Below, one piece after another: positions 22,436 through 32,787 of a DNA stretch of 64,000 nucleotides; the first letter of the stretch is position 1, and every line of letters begins with the position of its first letter. The DNA is taken from contig CAKMXJ010000022.1 in the NCBI GenBank assembly GCA_928724745.1, forward strand, positions 248,001-312,000, given 5' to 3'. The notes under the pieces were generated by a model. That model did not search any database. It was not told where the DNA came from and was given only the letters and a program-made list of their open reading frames with translations. The position numbers were made by a program, and so were the translations under genes. Source of the DNA: Anthracocystis setariae (taxonomy: Eukaryota; Basidiomycota; Ustilaginomycetes; Ustilaginales; Ustilaginaceae).

Positions 22436-24445
22436 CTACTTTTGAAAAACCGAACGAGCACTCTCGTTGGCCAGTGAAGCACCAAATAGGCTGGTGCGAG
22501 GAGGAGCCGATGCCGGTTTGGTGTTGGACTCGAGCGGCTTGCTCTGCGAAGCCTCGACATCAACCCCAGTTGCCTTTCCCTTATCATTCACTTCATCCTG
22601 CGATTCGTTACTCGCAAAGGGGGAAATCGGGTCGTTGACCATCTTGTATCTGACCAATTCGAGCGACATGATTGCATCCTCCAACGACGAATGTCCCAGA
22701 CTTGTACCATTCTGGATGATCTTGCCCAGATACTTGGCCGTCAGATCGCGCAACGAAGTACGGAAGGGGAAGCCTCTTGCATGCGGAAACAGCATCACCG
22801 TGTCAACCACTTTGGTGTGTACCAGCCTAATGGCGCGTAGATCGTTCTCAAGCCCATGTCCAACAAGAATGGTATCCTCGCCAACAAAGCGTGCCATGGT
22901 TTTGCGCACCTCCTCTAGAGTGAAGATCGCTTTCGACTCGTACTCTTCGGCAGTGATGCCAGAGAAGCGTGTGTTGTAGTCAACAATATCAGTGCGCGTT
23001 CGCACGAGCTCGTCCAAGATCATCTGGCCCTCCTCGTCGATCAGCGTCAATCGGGTCAAGGTGAGACCAGCAGTGGTGTAAGACAACTCGCAGTCGAGAG
23101 CAACAATCTCGAGCGGATTACGAACACTCTCCTTATCCTCGATAGAGGCTACGAGATCCTTGGTGGTGATGAATGCTTCTCGTCGATGAAGATCCAGTCC
23201 TGAGGTCTCCTTGAAGACGTGTGGACCAAAGCAACAGCTATCGTCACCGAGAGCACTTCCACCGACTTGCTTACTGCAGCAGGTCCACACTTGAACACGG
23301 CCTTTGATTCCAGGCAGCTTTTCGAACCGCCGCTTACCCCAGTGATAGCGACATTCCTTGGCGTCTTGCGCGATTCTCTCGGTACCGGCGCCATTCATCT
23401 CTCCCCCCACAGTGAATTTTTTGCCGCAGCGTTCGCATTCTTTCACTTCACCAACAGCATCCGGCTTGCTGCCTCCCTCTGCGTGCCAGTCGGCTGGAAT
23501 CGTTGCTGTGTACTCGAATTTCTCGAGCTGATCCGCAGGACAAACGAAGCCAGCTCTCTCCAACCTGTCCGCGTCCAATTTTCCCGACCGACGTGCTGCT
23601 GCCGCTTTCCTCTTGTCATCCACCTGGGATGTGGTTCCCGTTTCGGTGCACTTGTCAAGAAGGGTTTTCATGACAAGTTCGCGAAGCTCTGATTTGCCTT
23701 GATGCGAACGAGCTTGGGCAGCAGCGGCGATCGAAGCTGCTTCAATTGCTTCTTTGTCTCGTTTCTTGAGGGCAACGAGGATCGTGATACTGCTATTCTT
23801 GAATGAATCCTTGTTAGCCTTGGCAAACAGCTCGTGCTCCTGAGCTAAAGCATGATTGTGGCAGATTTCTTGTCCGCAGCCTGCTACAATGGGGTCGAGG
23901 CTCTGCAAAATGGGTTCATAAGCTGCCACAAAAGCGTTGTAGAAAGCTTTGATTGCGCCTTGTCGTGCGGAAAGCGGAACCTTGGACGAAACCGGGTGGT
24001 CCTTAAATCCGATCGTGGGCGGCTTGAGACCAACGAGCGACCATTCGGTGCTGCGGTTCGCTGTGTTGGTTGTCGAGGCGGGCGAGGAAGCAGAAGAGGA
24101 CGAAGCGAGCCTGGAGGCAGCATAGGCATTTTTAGCCTTCTTTAAGGGCGGACCGGAAGATGCACTGGCCTTGGAGCCAGAGCTTGAGGTGGTAGATGCT
24201 GTGGTTGGTGCGGCCCTCTTGATACTGGATGTCGCTGTTGTTGGCGGAGCGCCTGAGACTGTGCGTGAAGGCATGGCGCTTTGAAGGACCGTTCGACTGC
24301 TGGAAGCTGTGGGTGAAGGCGCGGTCGCGGAGAGCTGGACTATCTGCTTGTGTGAAAAGGGGCAGAGCGCCCTGTTGCTGTCACACTCCCCCTTGGCATG
24401 ATCTGGGCATGGAAGCTTGGCCAGCAAGCCGAGTGATTTGAACAT
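22436..24445 (-). CDS. REX3: RNA exonuclease, REX3/REXO1 family
   Basis: 669 residues from the ATG at 24445 ([14 protein letters not shown]). The N-terminus holds a CCCH-like finger ([20 protein letters not shown]), usual for fungal Rex3. The C-terminal third is a DEDDh exonuclease: ALDCE (D451, E453), then [10 protein letters not shown], and HSSLEDA with the final His and Asp. A Cys-rich segment ([23 protein letters not shown]) precedes the nuclease and probably binds zinc. Yeast Rex3 trims the RNA of RNase MRP and acts in processing of small RNAs (family knowledge). A frame upstream of 24445 contains a Ser/Lys microsatellite and is not coding in my view. Confidence 0.88.
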   Translation of the reverse strand: MFKSLGLLAKLPCPDHAKGECDSNRALCPFSHKQIVQLSATAPSPTASSSRTVLQSAMPSRTVSGAPPTTATSSIKRAAPTTASTTSSSGSKASASSGPPLKKAKNAYAASRLASSSSASSPASTTNTANRSTEWSLVGLKPPTIGFKDHPVSSKVPLSARQGAIKAFYNAFVAAYEPILQSLDPIVAGCGQEICHNHALAQEHELFAKANKDSFKNSSITILVALKKRDKEAIEAASIAAAAQARSHQGKSELRELVMKTLLDKCTETGTTSQVDDKRKAAAARRSGKLDADRLERAGFVCPADQLEKFEYTATIPADWHAEGGSKPDAVGEVKECERCGKKFTVGGEMNGAGTERIAQDAKECRYHWGKRRFEKLPGIKGRVQVWTCCSKQVGGSALGDDSCCFGPHVFKETSGLDLHRREAFITTKDLVASIEDKESVRNPLEIVALDCELSYTTAGLTLTRLTLIDEEGQMILDELVRTRTDIVDYNTRFSGITAEEYESKAIFTLEEVRKTMARFVGEDTILVGHGLENDLRAIRLVHTKVVDTVMLFPHARGFPFRTSLRDLTAKYLGKIIQNGTSLGHSSLEDAIMSLELVRYKMVNDPISPFASNESQDEVNDKGKATGVDVEASQSKPLESNTKPASAPPRTSLFGASLANESARSVFQK

Positions 24446-24860
24446 GGTCGCCCACTTGCGCCATCCAGACGTCGATGGAGAGCAAGAAGAAGAAGAAGAA
24501 GAAGAAGAAGAAGACGACGACGAAAGCACAGAAAAGTGGAGGTAAAAAAGGGTCCCACAAATATTGCGCATTTTTTGAGACTTTTTTTTTGGGCAATAAA
24601 CTGTGAAACCCAAATTTCGTATAGAGTCGGTCTTAGAGCTTGCCTCTTCATACCACCCACCTACCGCGACCGTGAGGTCTGTGCTGTTGGGACGATGATA
24701 GAGAATAAGGATCAGGCGAGTCATGGTACTCAGAACGGGACATACCCGCGGCCGACACATTGACACCTGATAGCCGTCAAATGTTACTACCGGTCAACTT
24801 TACGAGCAGGTGTTGCTATCCTATCCTACAATGAAACAAATAGATACCAAAACTCCATGT
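24446..24860. other. Intergenic
   Basis: Short region between two same-strand genes. It contains a GAA microsatellite at about 24483-24512 and T tracts. No gene. Confidence 0.4.
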
Positions 24861-26117
24861 TTATGCGCGAACGAGCATCTCGATCTTGAAACTGAGATAG
24901 AGCGCCTCTACAATGGTCATGCCATAGTAGCGGTTGACTGTGGCCGGTTGCCACTTTTGCTTGACGGTGGTCACTACAGGCGGAAGGCCATCCTTGACCT
25001 CCTTGACGTTGATGGTCCTGGCAGGAACCCTCTCGTAGCCGTATTGCTCGCCGTGTGCAGTGGTCCTGATTCCTGCAAGATCCTTGTCCACCGTTCCTGC
25101 CATGTCACGAAGGTCATTGACGATGCCTCCAAACACTCGGAGCATCAAGACGCAGCTTCCCGAGCCAGCCAAACTCTGCCATACGCTGACGCTGTACTGC
25201 GGATTAGCCTTTTTGCATTCCTGGCGACGAATACGAACGTCACGGGCAAATTCGCGTTCGCTGATTCTTGGCTTGGGCTTGCCGTTTTTGAGGTATGATG
25301 GGAACCACCGATCGATGAGCTCCTGGTGAGGTCGGCTCATGGTGATAATATCGTCCTTGGAGTCGGCAGAGTACATGTCGGGCCTGAGCAGACTTGCATC
25401 ATGCTCAATGACGTTGAGAATGCCAAGATCGCCGAGATCAAACACATTGTCACGTTCGCCCATAGTGGCATACATGGGAGAATATAGCTGAATCGCCATG
25501 GTAGGGCAAATGTTGTATGCTCGTGCAAGGCTGGCACACAGCTTGGACGCTGGGATCTTGCGTCCGGACTTGTGGACGATACCGTGAGAGGCGAGAATGT
25601 TGAGACCTGGGCAAGGCGAGCGCGAGTCGGCATCGGTGGCTGGGTACGGCGTACCCCACTCGCCCTTGTTTCCGATGCCCTCCCAATAGGCAAAGTCGCG
25701 AATCCAGTCGTTCTTGGGCTTCCTGTCGTACAGTTCGTGATGCAATCGCAGCTCATCATTGTAGCCGGTGAGAAAGTTGTACACGTGAACCATTCGGCAG
25801 TAGATGTGCGTGTATGGATACTGCGAAAATGGAGGCGGGCTCGTGGGCGAAAAAGCGGGCGGTACGCAGTTGTTGGAAAGCGGAGAAAAGATGCCAATCT
25901 TGATGAGGAGCGAATGGAAGATTTCCAGGAAGAAGATGAGAAAGTCGATCGAGTAGATGAAGACCAGAGCGATGTTCATGGCCAACATGGGCCGATTTTG
26001 CTTCATTAGCTGTGCGCTGAGGCGCAGGAAGGACGAGTTGGACTTGTGCATCTTGGGCCTGCTGTCACGGACAGGTTTGGTCGCCAAGGGCTTGAGCTTG
26101 GCCTTGAATTGATGCAT
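24861..26117 (-). CDS. Heme-thiolate peroxidase (chloroperoxidase family)
   Basis: 418 residues from the ATG at 26117, which has a strong context (CCACAATG); a longer frame would need a TTG start. The signature PCPGLNILASHG gives the proximal heme ligand C169, and EHD (E238-D240) is the distal acid-base site of the chloroperoxidase/unspecific peroxygenase family (Pfam Peroxidase_2). Such enzymes use H2O2 to halogenate or oxygenate organic substrates. Unlike the classic secreted enzymes, this one has no cleavable signal peptide at the very N-terminus; instead a basic stretch is followed by one long hydrophobic segment (about residues 40-80). It may therefore be membrane-anchored. The substrate is not inferable. 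Confidence 0.85.
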   Translation of the reverse strand: MHQFKAKLKPLATKPVRDSRPKMHKSNSSFLRLSAQLMKQNRPMLAMNIALVFIYSIDFLIFFLEIFHSLLIKIGIFSPLSNNCVPPAFSPTSPPPFSQYPYTHIYCRMVHVYNFLTGYNDELRLHHELYDRKPKNDWIRDFAYWEGIGNKGEWGTPYPATDADSRSPCPGLNILASHGIVHKSGRKIPASKLCASLARAYNICPTMAIQLYSPMYATMGERDNVFDLGDLGILNVIEHDASLLRPDMYSADSKDDIITMSRPHQELIDRWFPSYLKNGKPKPRISEREFARDVRIRRQECKKANPQYSVSVWQSLAGSGSCVLMLRVFGGIVNDLRDMAGTVDKDLAGIRTTAHGEQYGYERVPARTINVKEVKDGLPPVVTTVKQKWQPATVNRYYGMTIVEALYLSFKIEMLVRA

Positions 26118-27762
26118 TGTGGCGGGGGAGGGGTCGGAAGGGCTGCTAAACAATGAAGACAAACGACAATGGGGGCAACACGAGATCTGCAGAGATACAA
26201 GAAGAGCTGAAACATATATACGATTCTGTTACAGATCCAGATTCAGTGAAGACAAGGCGATCGGTGAGAGACCGGGGCGCCTTAGATTGGCATCAAGGCT
26301 AGGTATAGTAAGAAGCACGGGACTGCAATAAACGGAACGGGCAGAAGCGCTGTACGACGTCGACCGTCGGCAATAGTGCACAAGGTCGAGGAGAGTCGGC
26401 GTTCGTACATCCTCCATCGGCACATGAGCCCCAGAAGAACAGAGGAGCAAGAGATCAGCCACATGGAGCACCGACGCAAACGGGTAAGGAGAAACACAAA
26501 TTAGGCGAGAAGCAAAGAGAAAAAAAAAACCCTTGCTTGGACCCTGAACAGTCAGGTCCTGATGTAGTTTCACGGTTCCCACGAAAGGGTTCCTCGGGCC
26601 TGCCATGTTTGTTTTCCTGTTCGCTTCGGGGCAAACAGGACTGTGTGGCTGTCGAGCTAGGAAGCGCCGGAAGGAGGAGCGAGTACGAGTTGCTCTCAAG
26701 GATTTTGTCGTGACGGTGCAAGGACAAACCTTATCGGCGCGGACAGTTGCAAAGGCCCAATCATGAAATCCATGCGTCCTCTATTGGTCATGGTACCGGT
26801 TCTGTACTGCAGTATGCTGTATAGTACAGTACTGTATGTGTGGCTATTCATTCAATAACATTTTGACACACAGGAGATTTCAATCTCAGCTGGCCGTGTG
26901 TCATTGCATTTCACAACCGTTGCACTTGACCCTTCATGCCTCGTCCGTTTTGGGGTCTTGCTGCTGCTGCTGCTGCTGCCTCGAGTACTGTACCGTACTG
27001 GTAGAGCTCCAAGACAGCGCCATCATCAGTGTCACTCAAGCTCCACCAAGCGCGAGATCTAGGTTGCATCTGGTCTGACCGAGAGCTCGCTTCGAGGTGT
27101 CATGTTCATTATATAGCTTTTTGTTATTTTTTTTTTTTTCCGATTTTCCCCCACGCTATGCCTTCTCGATTTCGATCCGGGATTCGCGTCAACAATGATC
27201 ATCGACGATACATCGACCTTCGCAACGCTGGCAATTGGTCAGACACATCGCTTCAGCAAGCGAGGTCGAGCAGATATGAAAGAGCAGGAGCGGGACAACG
27301 AATCGGGTGCATGAGATTAGACCTTGATCTTTCACTCAGCCCATGTAACGAGAACAGAAGGCTAGAAGATGGTAATGCAATACTGTACAACTCCTGTAAC
27401 GCAGCCTCGGGAGCGGCAAAATACGAAACAGTGAGTTTCCTTGTCCAAAGCAGGGAAAAAGTTTTTCCTGGTCCTGCAGCAGTCATGCACACCGGGACTT
27501 AAATCTTGTCGTCTTCATAATCGGGCCTGTGCCAGAAAACTCTCTGTCTCTCTCTCTCTTTGCTCCTAGCGCAACGTCCTGTGAACCGTGCCCTCGACCT
27601 TTCGGTTTCTTCCGAGTGAATACCGAATAGGGCAAGCTGAGCATGCAGGCAGTTGGGACAACATGTCATCTTTGTTGCCTCGCGGCTGGGTCGAATCAAG
27701 TAAATACAGCAGTCAATTCCCAACAAACATGTTTTTCACACGAGCCAACCAGACACTCGCCT
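26118..27762. other. Intergenic
   Basis: About 1.6 kb. It contains TACTGTAC-type palindromes (about 26801-26836, 26984-26999, 27379-27387), a CTG repeat near 26962-26979 and a CT repeat near 27545-27562. A frame on the + strand at 27159-27502 has no recognisable features and I do not call it. Confidence 0.4.
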
Positions 27763-28014
27763 CTAGTCGTAAAAGGCCGCGTGATTGCAGATGTCCGCAT
27801 CGCAGAGCGGCTTGGAGTGTTTGACTATCTTGGCAGGCGTTGACGAGGGAGCCGAGATGCGTTTAGCAATTTGTTCTCCACCGAGACGGTCCAGGTTGCT
27901 CCGGCTCCAGAGATCGAGGCTTTCCGACGAGCTGTGAATCGGGGCACACAGCCGTCCCTGGATGAGGGACAGCAGCATGAGCGCGCACGTCATAACGAGA
28001 GAAACTCCAGTCAT
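27763..28014 (-). CDS. Possible small secreted protein
   Basis: 83 residues from the ATG at 28014. The N-terminus looks like a signal peptide: a short start, hydrophobic core VSLVMTCALMLLSLI, then small residues with a possible cleavage after GRLCA. The mature part is short, with two cysteines near the C-terminus and no known domain. Smuts secrete many small effectors of this general appearance, so it may be one, but length and composition alone could also arise by chance. A potential splice donor (GGTATGT) lies just upstream of the start, so the true 5' end may differ. Confidence 0.35.
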   Translation of the reverse strand: MTGVSLVMTCALMLLSLIQGRLCAPIHSSSESLDLWSRSNLDRLGGEQIAKRISAPSSTPAKIVKHSKPLCDADICNHAAFYD

Positions 28015-28308
28015 AGCTAAGGTATGTCGAGAGGCTTGCGTTGTGCAACAGCTCGCGATGGGCTCGATAACATCGATGGTGAACATCAAACAGGCGGATC
28101 ATCCCCTCCTGTACATATATACAGAATCGTGATCTCAAAATTGACTCGGCATGTCACCAGCCCTAGACGTCTCGAGCTCGATTGAGCTGTACTTCATCTC
28201 GGTCGTTACAGTGACGATGCTGCAGACCCACACTCCCACATTCGGCGCGGCAACTAGCCCTTGATCTCCCGCGTTCGTGACTTCATTTCGGGTTGATCGG
28301 AGGCAACG

Positions 28309-28575
28309 CTACATGCCCAGCCTGATGAACCCGGCACCGATACACCCTACGCCAAATACTACCAGACTCGCGCCCCAGATGGGCCTTGGCTTGATCCCTG
28401 CTGGCAGCGGAGAGCGGCGGAAAGTGCCAAGTCGGTACGCTTCGACGAAAGAATAAGCGCCAAGTCCAGTCATGGCAGCAAACCCCGTCAGACGGCAGGC
28501 CAAGCAGTCGGAGCCTGGTAGCCGATTCGAAGATGTGGATGCAGAATTGGACGATTCGATGACCGAGTGGACCAT
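28309..28575 (-). CDS. DMAC1/Dmo2-like mitochondrial membrane protein (DUF4536)
   Basis: 88 residues. The motif DCLACRLTGFAAMTGLGAY matches the DUF4536 family (human DMAC1, yeast Dmo2): a Cys-x2-Cys at the start of the first membrane helix, a short loop, and a second hydrophobic helix (WGASLVVFGVGCIGAGFI). Animal DMAC1 assists assembly of the distal membrane arm of respiratory complex I. The same role here is inference, plausible because most basidiomycetes retain complex I. No cleavable presequence is evident. It lies 353 bp downstream of MIC10 on the same strand, so two small inner-membrane proteins are neighbours. Confidence 0.75.
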   Translation of the reverse strand: MVHSVIESSNSASTSSNRLPGSDCLACRLTGFAAMTGLGAYSFVEAYRLGTFRRSPLPAGIKPRPIWGASLVVFGVGCIGAGFIRLGM

Positions 28576-28928
28576 GTACTATATCAAAGCGTTGGAGAAC
28601 AAGCAGAGTAAAAAGGGAAAAGGAGACAGACAAAGCGTCAACACAGCCATTCTCAGATGCGTCCGGACGCCCCAGTACATGTCGCACGTCAAGCGAGGAA
28701 ACTTTTGCGAGATGAACGGCCTGGACAAGCAGCTAGCGGAGATACGTCCACCATCCGTGGCAATGACAGCAAGGGCCAAGCTCGACACGCTTGAGCATGC
28801 GAATGCCTTGGCCTCTCCTATCTGTGACTGTCCAAGACCTTCGATCTTTCACAATTTTCGATCGCTGATCCCGTAGAATGAGGTACGACTTGTATTGATG
28901 AAAGCTGAGAGGAAACGGAAAATACGCT
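28576..28928. other. Intergenic
   Basis: Spacer between MIC10 and the DMAC1-like gene (same strand). I see no further gene. Confidence 0.4.
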
Positions 28929-29616
28929 CTAGACTCTGCGCACCTTATCCTCGATCTTCTTTGCCTCAGCCTTGGCCGAGTCGAGAGCCTGCTGGCCCTT
29001 TTGTTGCGCCTTGTCGGCAAGGTCGGAGCTCTTGTCCTGAGCCTTTTCGAGTCCTTCGGATGCCTTGTCCTTGGCAGTGGCAAAAGCCTCACCCGCTTTC
29101 TGCTGGAGTTTCTCGAAGGTGGTCTGTGGTGCCGAGCTGGTTGCCGAGATGTTGGCGGAAGAGGAGGAAGGGACAACGCGCACACCGGGAACGGCGACAG
29201 GGTTGAACGAGCGCTCGCAATCAGTGTATGCGGATCCGAGACCGAAACCAGTTCCGAGCCACACGGGGAAAGCACGTCCTGCAGAGTCGAAAGAAAGGAG
29301 AAAGAGCGAGTGTAAGGGTAACGCAGCGTATTGATAGGCTGGTCCAAACTGAGAAACTTACGTCGGAAGAGAAGAACCGAGAGTACGACACCGGCAGAGA
29401 ATCCGATTCCAGTCTTGACTACGGCATTGCTGATACAGAGGTCAGTCTGTTGTGAGTGTGCGTCGGGTAGTTGTGTTCCAAAAAGTAGGTGAGCATTCTG
29501 AGTCAGTCTTGGTTCGGCAATACGGCCTATGCTAGTTTTGTTGCGCTTACCTTCTGGGAGAGGATGTCCTCGGACGAGACCTTGGAGTTGGATGTGGAAG
29601 CCTGTTGCGAAGCCAT
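28929..29616 (-). CDS. MIC10: MICOS subunit MIC10 with long C-terminal extension (three exons)
   Basis: The predicted protein has 166 residues, joined from exons 29616-29551, 29446-29362 and 29278-28929; donors are GTAAGC and GTAAGT, acceptors CAACAG and CTGCAG, and the frame is preserved. MIC10 shapes crista junctions in the mitochondrial inner membrane. The core matches the family: ISNAVVKTGIGFSAGVVLSV (first helix with glycine motif), FRRRAFPVWLGTGFGLGSAY (positive loop and second glycine-rich helix). Most MIC10 proteins end soon after; here about 90 further residues follow, ending in a Lys/Ala/Glu/Asp-rich amphipathic helix (about 105-166) that resembles LEA or apolipoprotein repeats. The threonine before Asp in TDLC replaces the usual Trp. 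Confidence 0.88.
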
Positions 29617-30236
29617 TTTGTCGATCGTTCCAGGAATGATGGATGGTTGAAGCAAGAGAGAGGTACGGCAAGAGGCACCAACGATGATGGAGTCGCACTG
29701 ACCGCATCGCAGACTTGCTTCCATTCTTCCGAAACCGACTCGAGTCGCGATGTTCTCCGATCGTCATTTTGCAACAAACCTCCACCGTTGAGCCGGCCGG
29801 AAGGAAGCCGGACGGAAAAAAGGAATAAACTGTTACACTTCTTTCAACTAACACGCTATTGCAGCGGCGCCACCTTTCTGTCTTCGGCGTTGGAGGCAAA
29901 GAAATTGACCGATGGCATGCGGACCACTGAGCTAAGCCCGGTGCAAGACGCTCTTGAATGCCAAGCAACAGTGCGCCGCTCAATTTTCGCCTCCATGCTT
30001 GGAAGTTGCAAGTCCCCAGTCACAAATCAAAACCGCAGCTTTCAAGGAAAGGTACCTCCGGCAATCTTGGATCGCATTGTTCGGCGCGAGTTCGGTGGTG
30101 AAGTCGAGCTTCCCGGGAGCACAACAGTACGCCAGTACCAGGATTCACACAGGACTGTGCTGGAAGTGCGGGGTTGCAGCTCTCCTCACTTCTCCATCTT
30201 GGCCCCCTACATCGTCGTCAAGAAGCTCACGTTGAC
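29617..30236. other. Divergent promoter region MIC10 / alpha-glucosidase
   Basis: About 620 bp upstream of both genes. A tRNA-like A box occurs on the minus strand near 29938 but without a B box (rejected). No gene. Confidence 0.4.
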
Positions 30237-32018
30237 ATGCCTTCAAACGAAATGGTTGGCGATGCTCGCAAGGATGCGCGCACTTTCTGGTGGCGCGACG
30301 CAGTGGTATACCAGATCTGGCCAGCTTCGTACAAGGACAGCAACAATGATGGTATAGGCGACATCCGTGGTATCATCTCGACGCTCGACTATGTTGCCTC
30401 GCTTGGGGTCAATGTGATCTGGCTCTCCCCCATGTATGACTCGCCACAGGTGGACATGGGATACGACATCTCTGACTATCAGAATGTCTATCCGCCTTAC
30501 GGCACCTTGCAAGACATGGACGACCTGATTAGTGAATGCAACGCCCGCGGCATCAAGCTTATCCTAGACCTTGTCATCAACCACTGTTCGGACCAGCATG
30601 TTTGGTTCCAGGAATCAAGGAAGAGCAAAGACAATCCAAAGAGGGATTGGTTCATCTGGCGACCAGCCAAGTACGATGGTCAAGGCAATCGAATGCCTCC
30701 CAACAACTGGAGAGGCGCGCTGGAACAGTCTGCGTGGACCTGGGACGAAGCAACACAAGAATACTACCTGCATCTGTTCACTCCAGAGCAGCCCGACCTG
30801 AATTGGACCAACGACGAATGCAGAAAGACGCTGTACAGCGATGCGATTGAGTTTTGGTTGAAAAGGGGGATCAGTGGCTTCAGGGTGGATACGGTCAACC
30901 TGTACAGCAAGCCTATGGACTTTCCGGACGCTCCCATTACCGACCCTAATTCCAAGTGGCAGATTGGCGACAGCGTCTTTTGCAACGGCCCGCGCATGCA
31001 CGAGTACATGCAAGAGATGGGCGCCATCTTTGCCAAATACGACGCCTTGACGGTGGGAGAACTACCTTCGACGCCCGACGTCAAAGATGTGCTCAAGTAC
31101 ATTTCGGCGTCGCGGAATGAGCTGAGTCAGGTGTTCCAATTTGACATCTCGAAACTCGGAAGGGACGACCAAGACTTCTATGCGAACCATTCCTTCGCAC
31201 TCAAGGAGCTCAAGGAGGTGGTAGAAAAATGGCAACGCTTCTCTGAGGGAACGGATGCGTGGCCGACGGTGTTCTTGGAGAATCACGATCTGCCTCGCTG
31301 CATCTCGAAATACGCAAGCGACAAGGAAGAGCATTTGGCGTCAAGCGGCAAAATGCTGGCGTTGATGTTGGCTGGGTTGACGGGAACGCTGTACGTCTAC
31401 CAGGGGCAAGAGATCGGTATGACCAACGTGCCTGTCAGTTGGGGACACGAGGAGTACAAAGACGTGATCGCCGTCAACTACTACCGCGATGTTGCTGCTA
31501 GATGCGGAGGAAAGGCCGATGTGCTTAAAAAGACAGTCGAGAACATCAACAAACAGGGAAGAGACAGCGCTCGAACGCCGGTTCAGTGGAGCTCGGAGCC
31601 CAACGGAGGATTCAGTACTGACCCCAACACGGCGCCGTGGATGAGGACCAACGACAATTACACCAGCATCAACGTGGCAGATCAAGAGAAGGACAAGAAC
31701 TCGGTGCTCGCTTTCTACCGCAGGGCATTGAAAGCGAGAAAAGAGCATCTGCGATTGCTTGGAAGAGGAGAATTTCGGCTGCTAGACCGAGACGACCCAA
31801 AGTTGTTTCAGTATCTCAAGCTGCCTGAAGGCGGCAAAGATGACGACGCAGGTGAGAGAGCATTTGTGGTGCTCAACTTTTCCGATGAGACACAGGCATA
31901 CCAAGTGCCAAAGGAGGCAGGCGGGAGCGAAGCACGAGTACTTCTGCAGACGCAGCCAGATGGCGTGGAAGGCAAACTAGGTGCGTGGGAAGGCAGGATG
32001 TACGTCTATACGCCATAG
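30237..32018 (+). CDS. GH13 alpha-glucosidase (maltase)
   Basis: 593 residues from the ATG at 30237; the frame upstream would need a TTG start. A GH13 barrel starts almost at once (WWRDAVVYQIWPASYKDSNN). Conserved regions: DLVINHCSDQH, GFRVDTVN with the nucleophile D218, VGELPST with the acid/base E275, and LENHDLPR with the transition-state D351; QGQEIGMTN follows. It hydrolyses alpha-1,4 (maltase) or alpha-1,6 (isomaltase) glucosides; the sequence alone does not settle which. There is no signal peptide, so it is probably cytosolic and would work with a sugar importer. It shares an upstream region with MIC10. Confidence 0.93.
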   Translation: MPSNEMVGDARKDARTFWWRDAVVYQIWPASYKDSNNDGIGDIRGIISTLDYVASLGVNVIWLSPMYDSPQVDMGYDISDYQNVYPPYGTLQDMDDLISECNARGIKLILDLVINHCSDQHVWFQESRKSKDNPKRDWFIWRPAKYDGQGNRMPPNNWRGALEQSAWTWDEATQEYYLHLFTPEQPDLNWTNDECRKTLYSDAIEFWLKRGISGFRVDTVNLYSKPMDFPDAPITDPNSKWQIGDSVFCNGPRMHEYMQEMGAIFAKYDALTVGELPSTPDVKDVLKYISASRNELSQVFQFDISKLGRDDQDFYANHSFALKELKEVVEKWQRFSEGTDAWPTVFLENHDLPRCISKYASDKEEHLASSGKMLALMLAGLTGTLYVYQGQEIGMTNVPVSWGHEEYKDVIAVNYYRDVAARCGGKADVLKKTVENINKQGRDSARTPVQWSSEPNGGFSTDPNTAPWMRTNDNYTSINVADQEKDKNSVLAFYRRALKARKEHLRLLGRGEFRLLDRDDPKLFQYLKLPEGGKDDDAGERAFVVLNFSDETQAYQVPKEAGGSEARVLLQTQPDGVEGKLGAWEGRMYVYTP

Positions 32019-32787
32019 ACGAGTGGCCACTGCATGTATGATAGATCAAGGCATCGGAAGGGCATCTTAGGAAAATGTAGAGATTCGAAGAGTAGCAGAA
32101 ACAAGGCATCGAAGTGATCCGCCACCCGGATTCGCCGCCAAGATTTTCACGATTTAATTCCGAAGGTTGACTGCTGCCGACGGTGCAAATACAGTACGGC
32201 GCCTCGAGTGGCGCTCAAAAGTGTTGCAATTCGACCAAAATGGCGTCTTTTCTTTGTTTGATTGTTATTCCGCACCAATTCAAATTCAGCCGTCGGTCAA
32301 CTCTGTCTGAAAAAGTGTCACTTCGCTCAATTCGCCGAATGTCAAAACGACTCTGTCAAAATTTCATATTTTATTGCTTTCTGTACTGTACCGTATTTGT
32401 TGCCTTGGGTCTTACGGTATTTGGTGCGGCTCCTATCCGTAGCTTGATTGGTGGTACCGCTCGATCCCACTTGTTTGCTGAGTTGGACAGCTTCCTGCAT
32501 GCCTACAAAACTTGGCAAAGCACGCCATCTTATTTCTCACTGACGAATGTTGAACCCTGTTCCGAACCATCGTTTCTGTCCTTCAGTTGGCTCTCGCCCT
32601 TGCCTCTCCTGCCATCCCCGTGTGCCTGAGAACCGTGCTTCAAGATGGTTATAACCGAGCTACACCACATGGCCAAGCCGTTCGCTTTCTTGCATTTAAA
32701 CAAGTCATCCATCTCGTCCTTCTTCCTTGCTTCCATCAACGTCTCAGTAACAGTGCAGGCCCTTGCGTCGCTAGCTTACCCATCATC
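32019..32787. other. Intergenic and permease leader
   Basis: Upstream of the permease. It holds TACTGTACCGTA near 32381-32395 and ACAGTACGG near 32190. The CT-rich end is probably the leader of the permease mRNA. A frame at 32183-32629 has no recognisable features. Confidence 0.4.

Noticed and set aside
27159..27502. Plus-strand frame MPSRFRSGIRV
   Set aside because: No signal peptide, domain or splice support.
29930..29950. tRNA-like A box (TTAGCTCAGTGGT) on the minus strand
   Set aside because: No matching B box and no foldable acceptor or anticodon stem follows.
28733..29983. Long minus-strand frame of 416 codons
   Set aside because: It contains MIC10 exon 2 by chance together with intron and out-of-frame sequence; the spliced MIC10 model explains the conserved part.
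32183..32629. 148-codon frame upstream of the permease
   Set aside because: Covers a palindrome and CT-rich leader; no recognisable domain.
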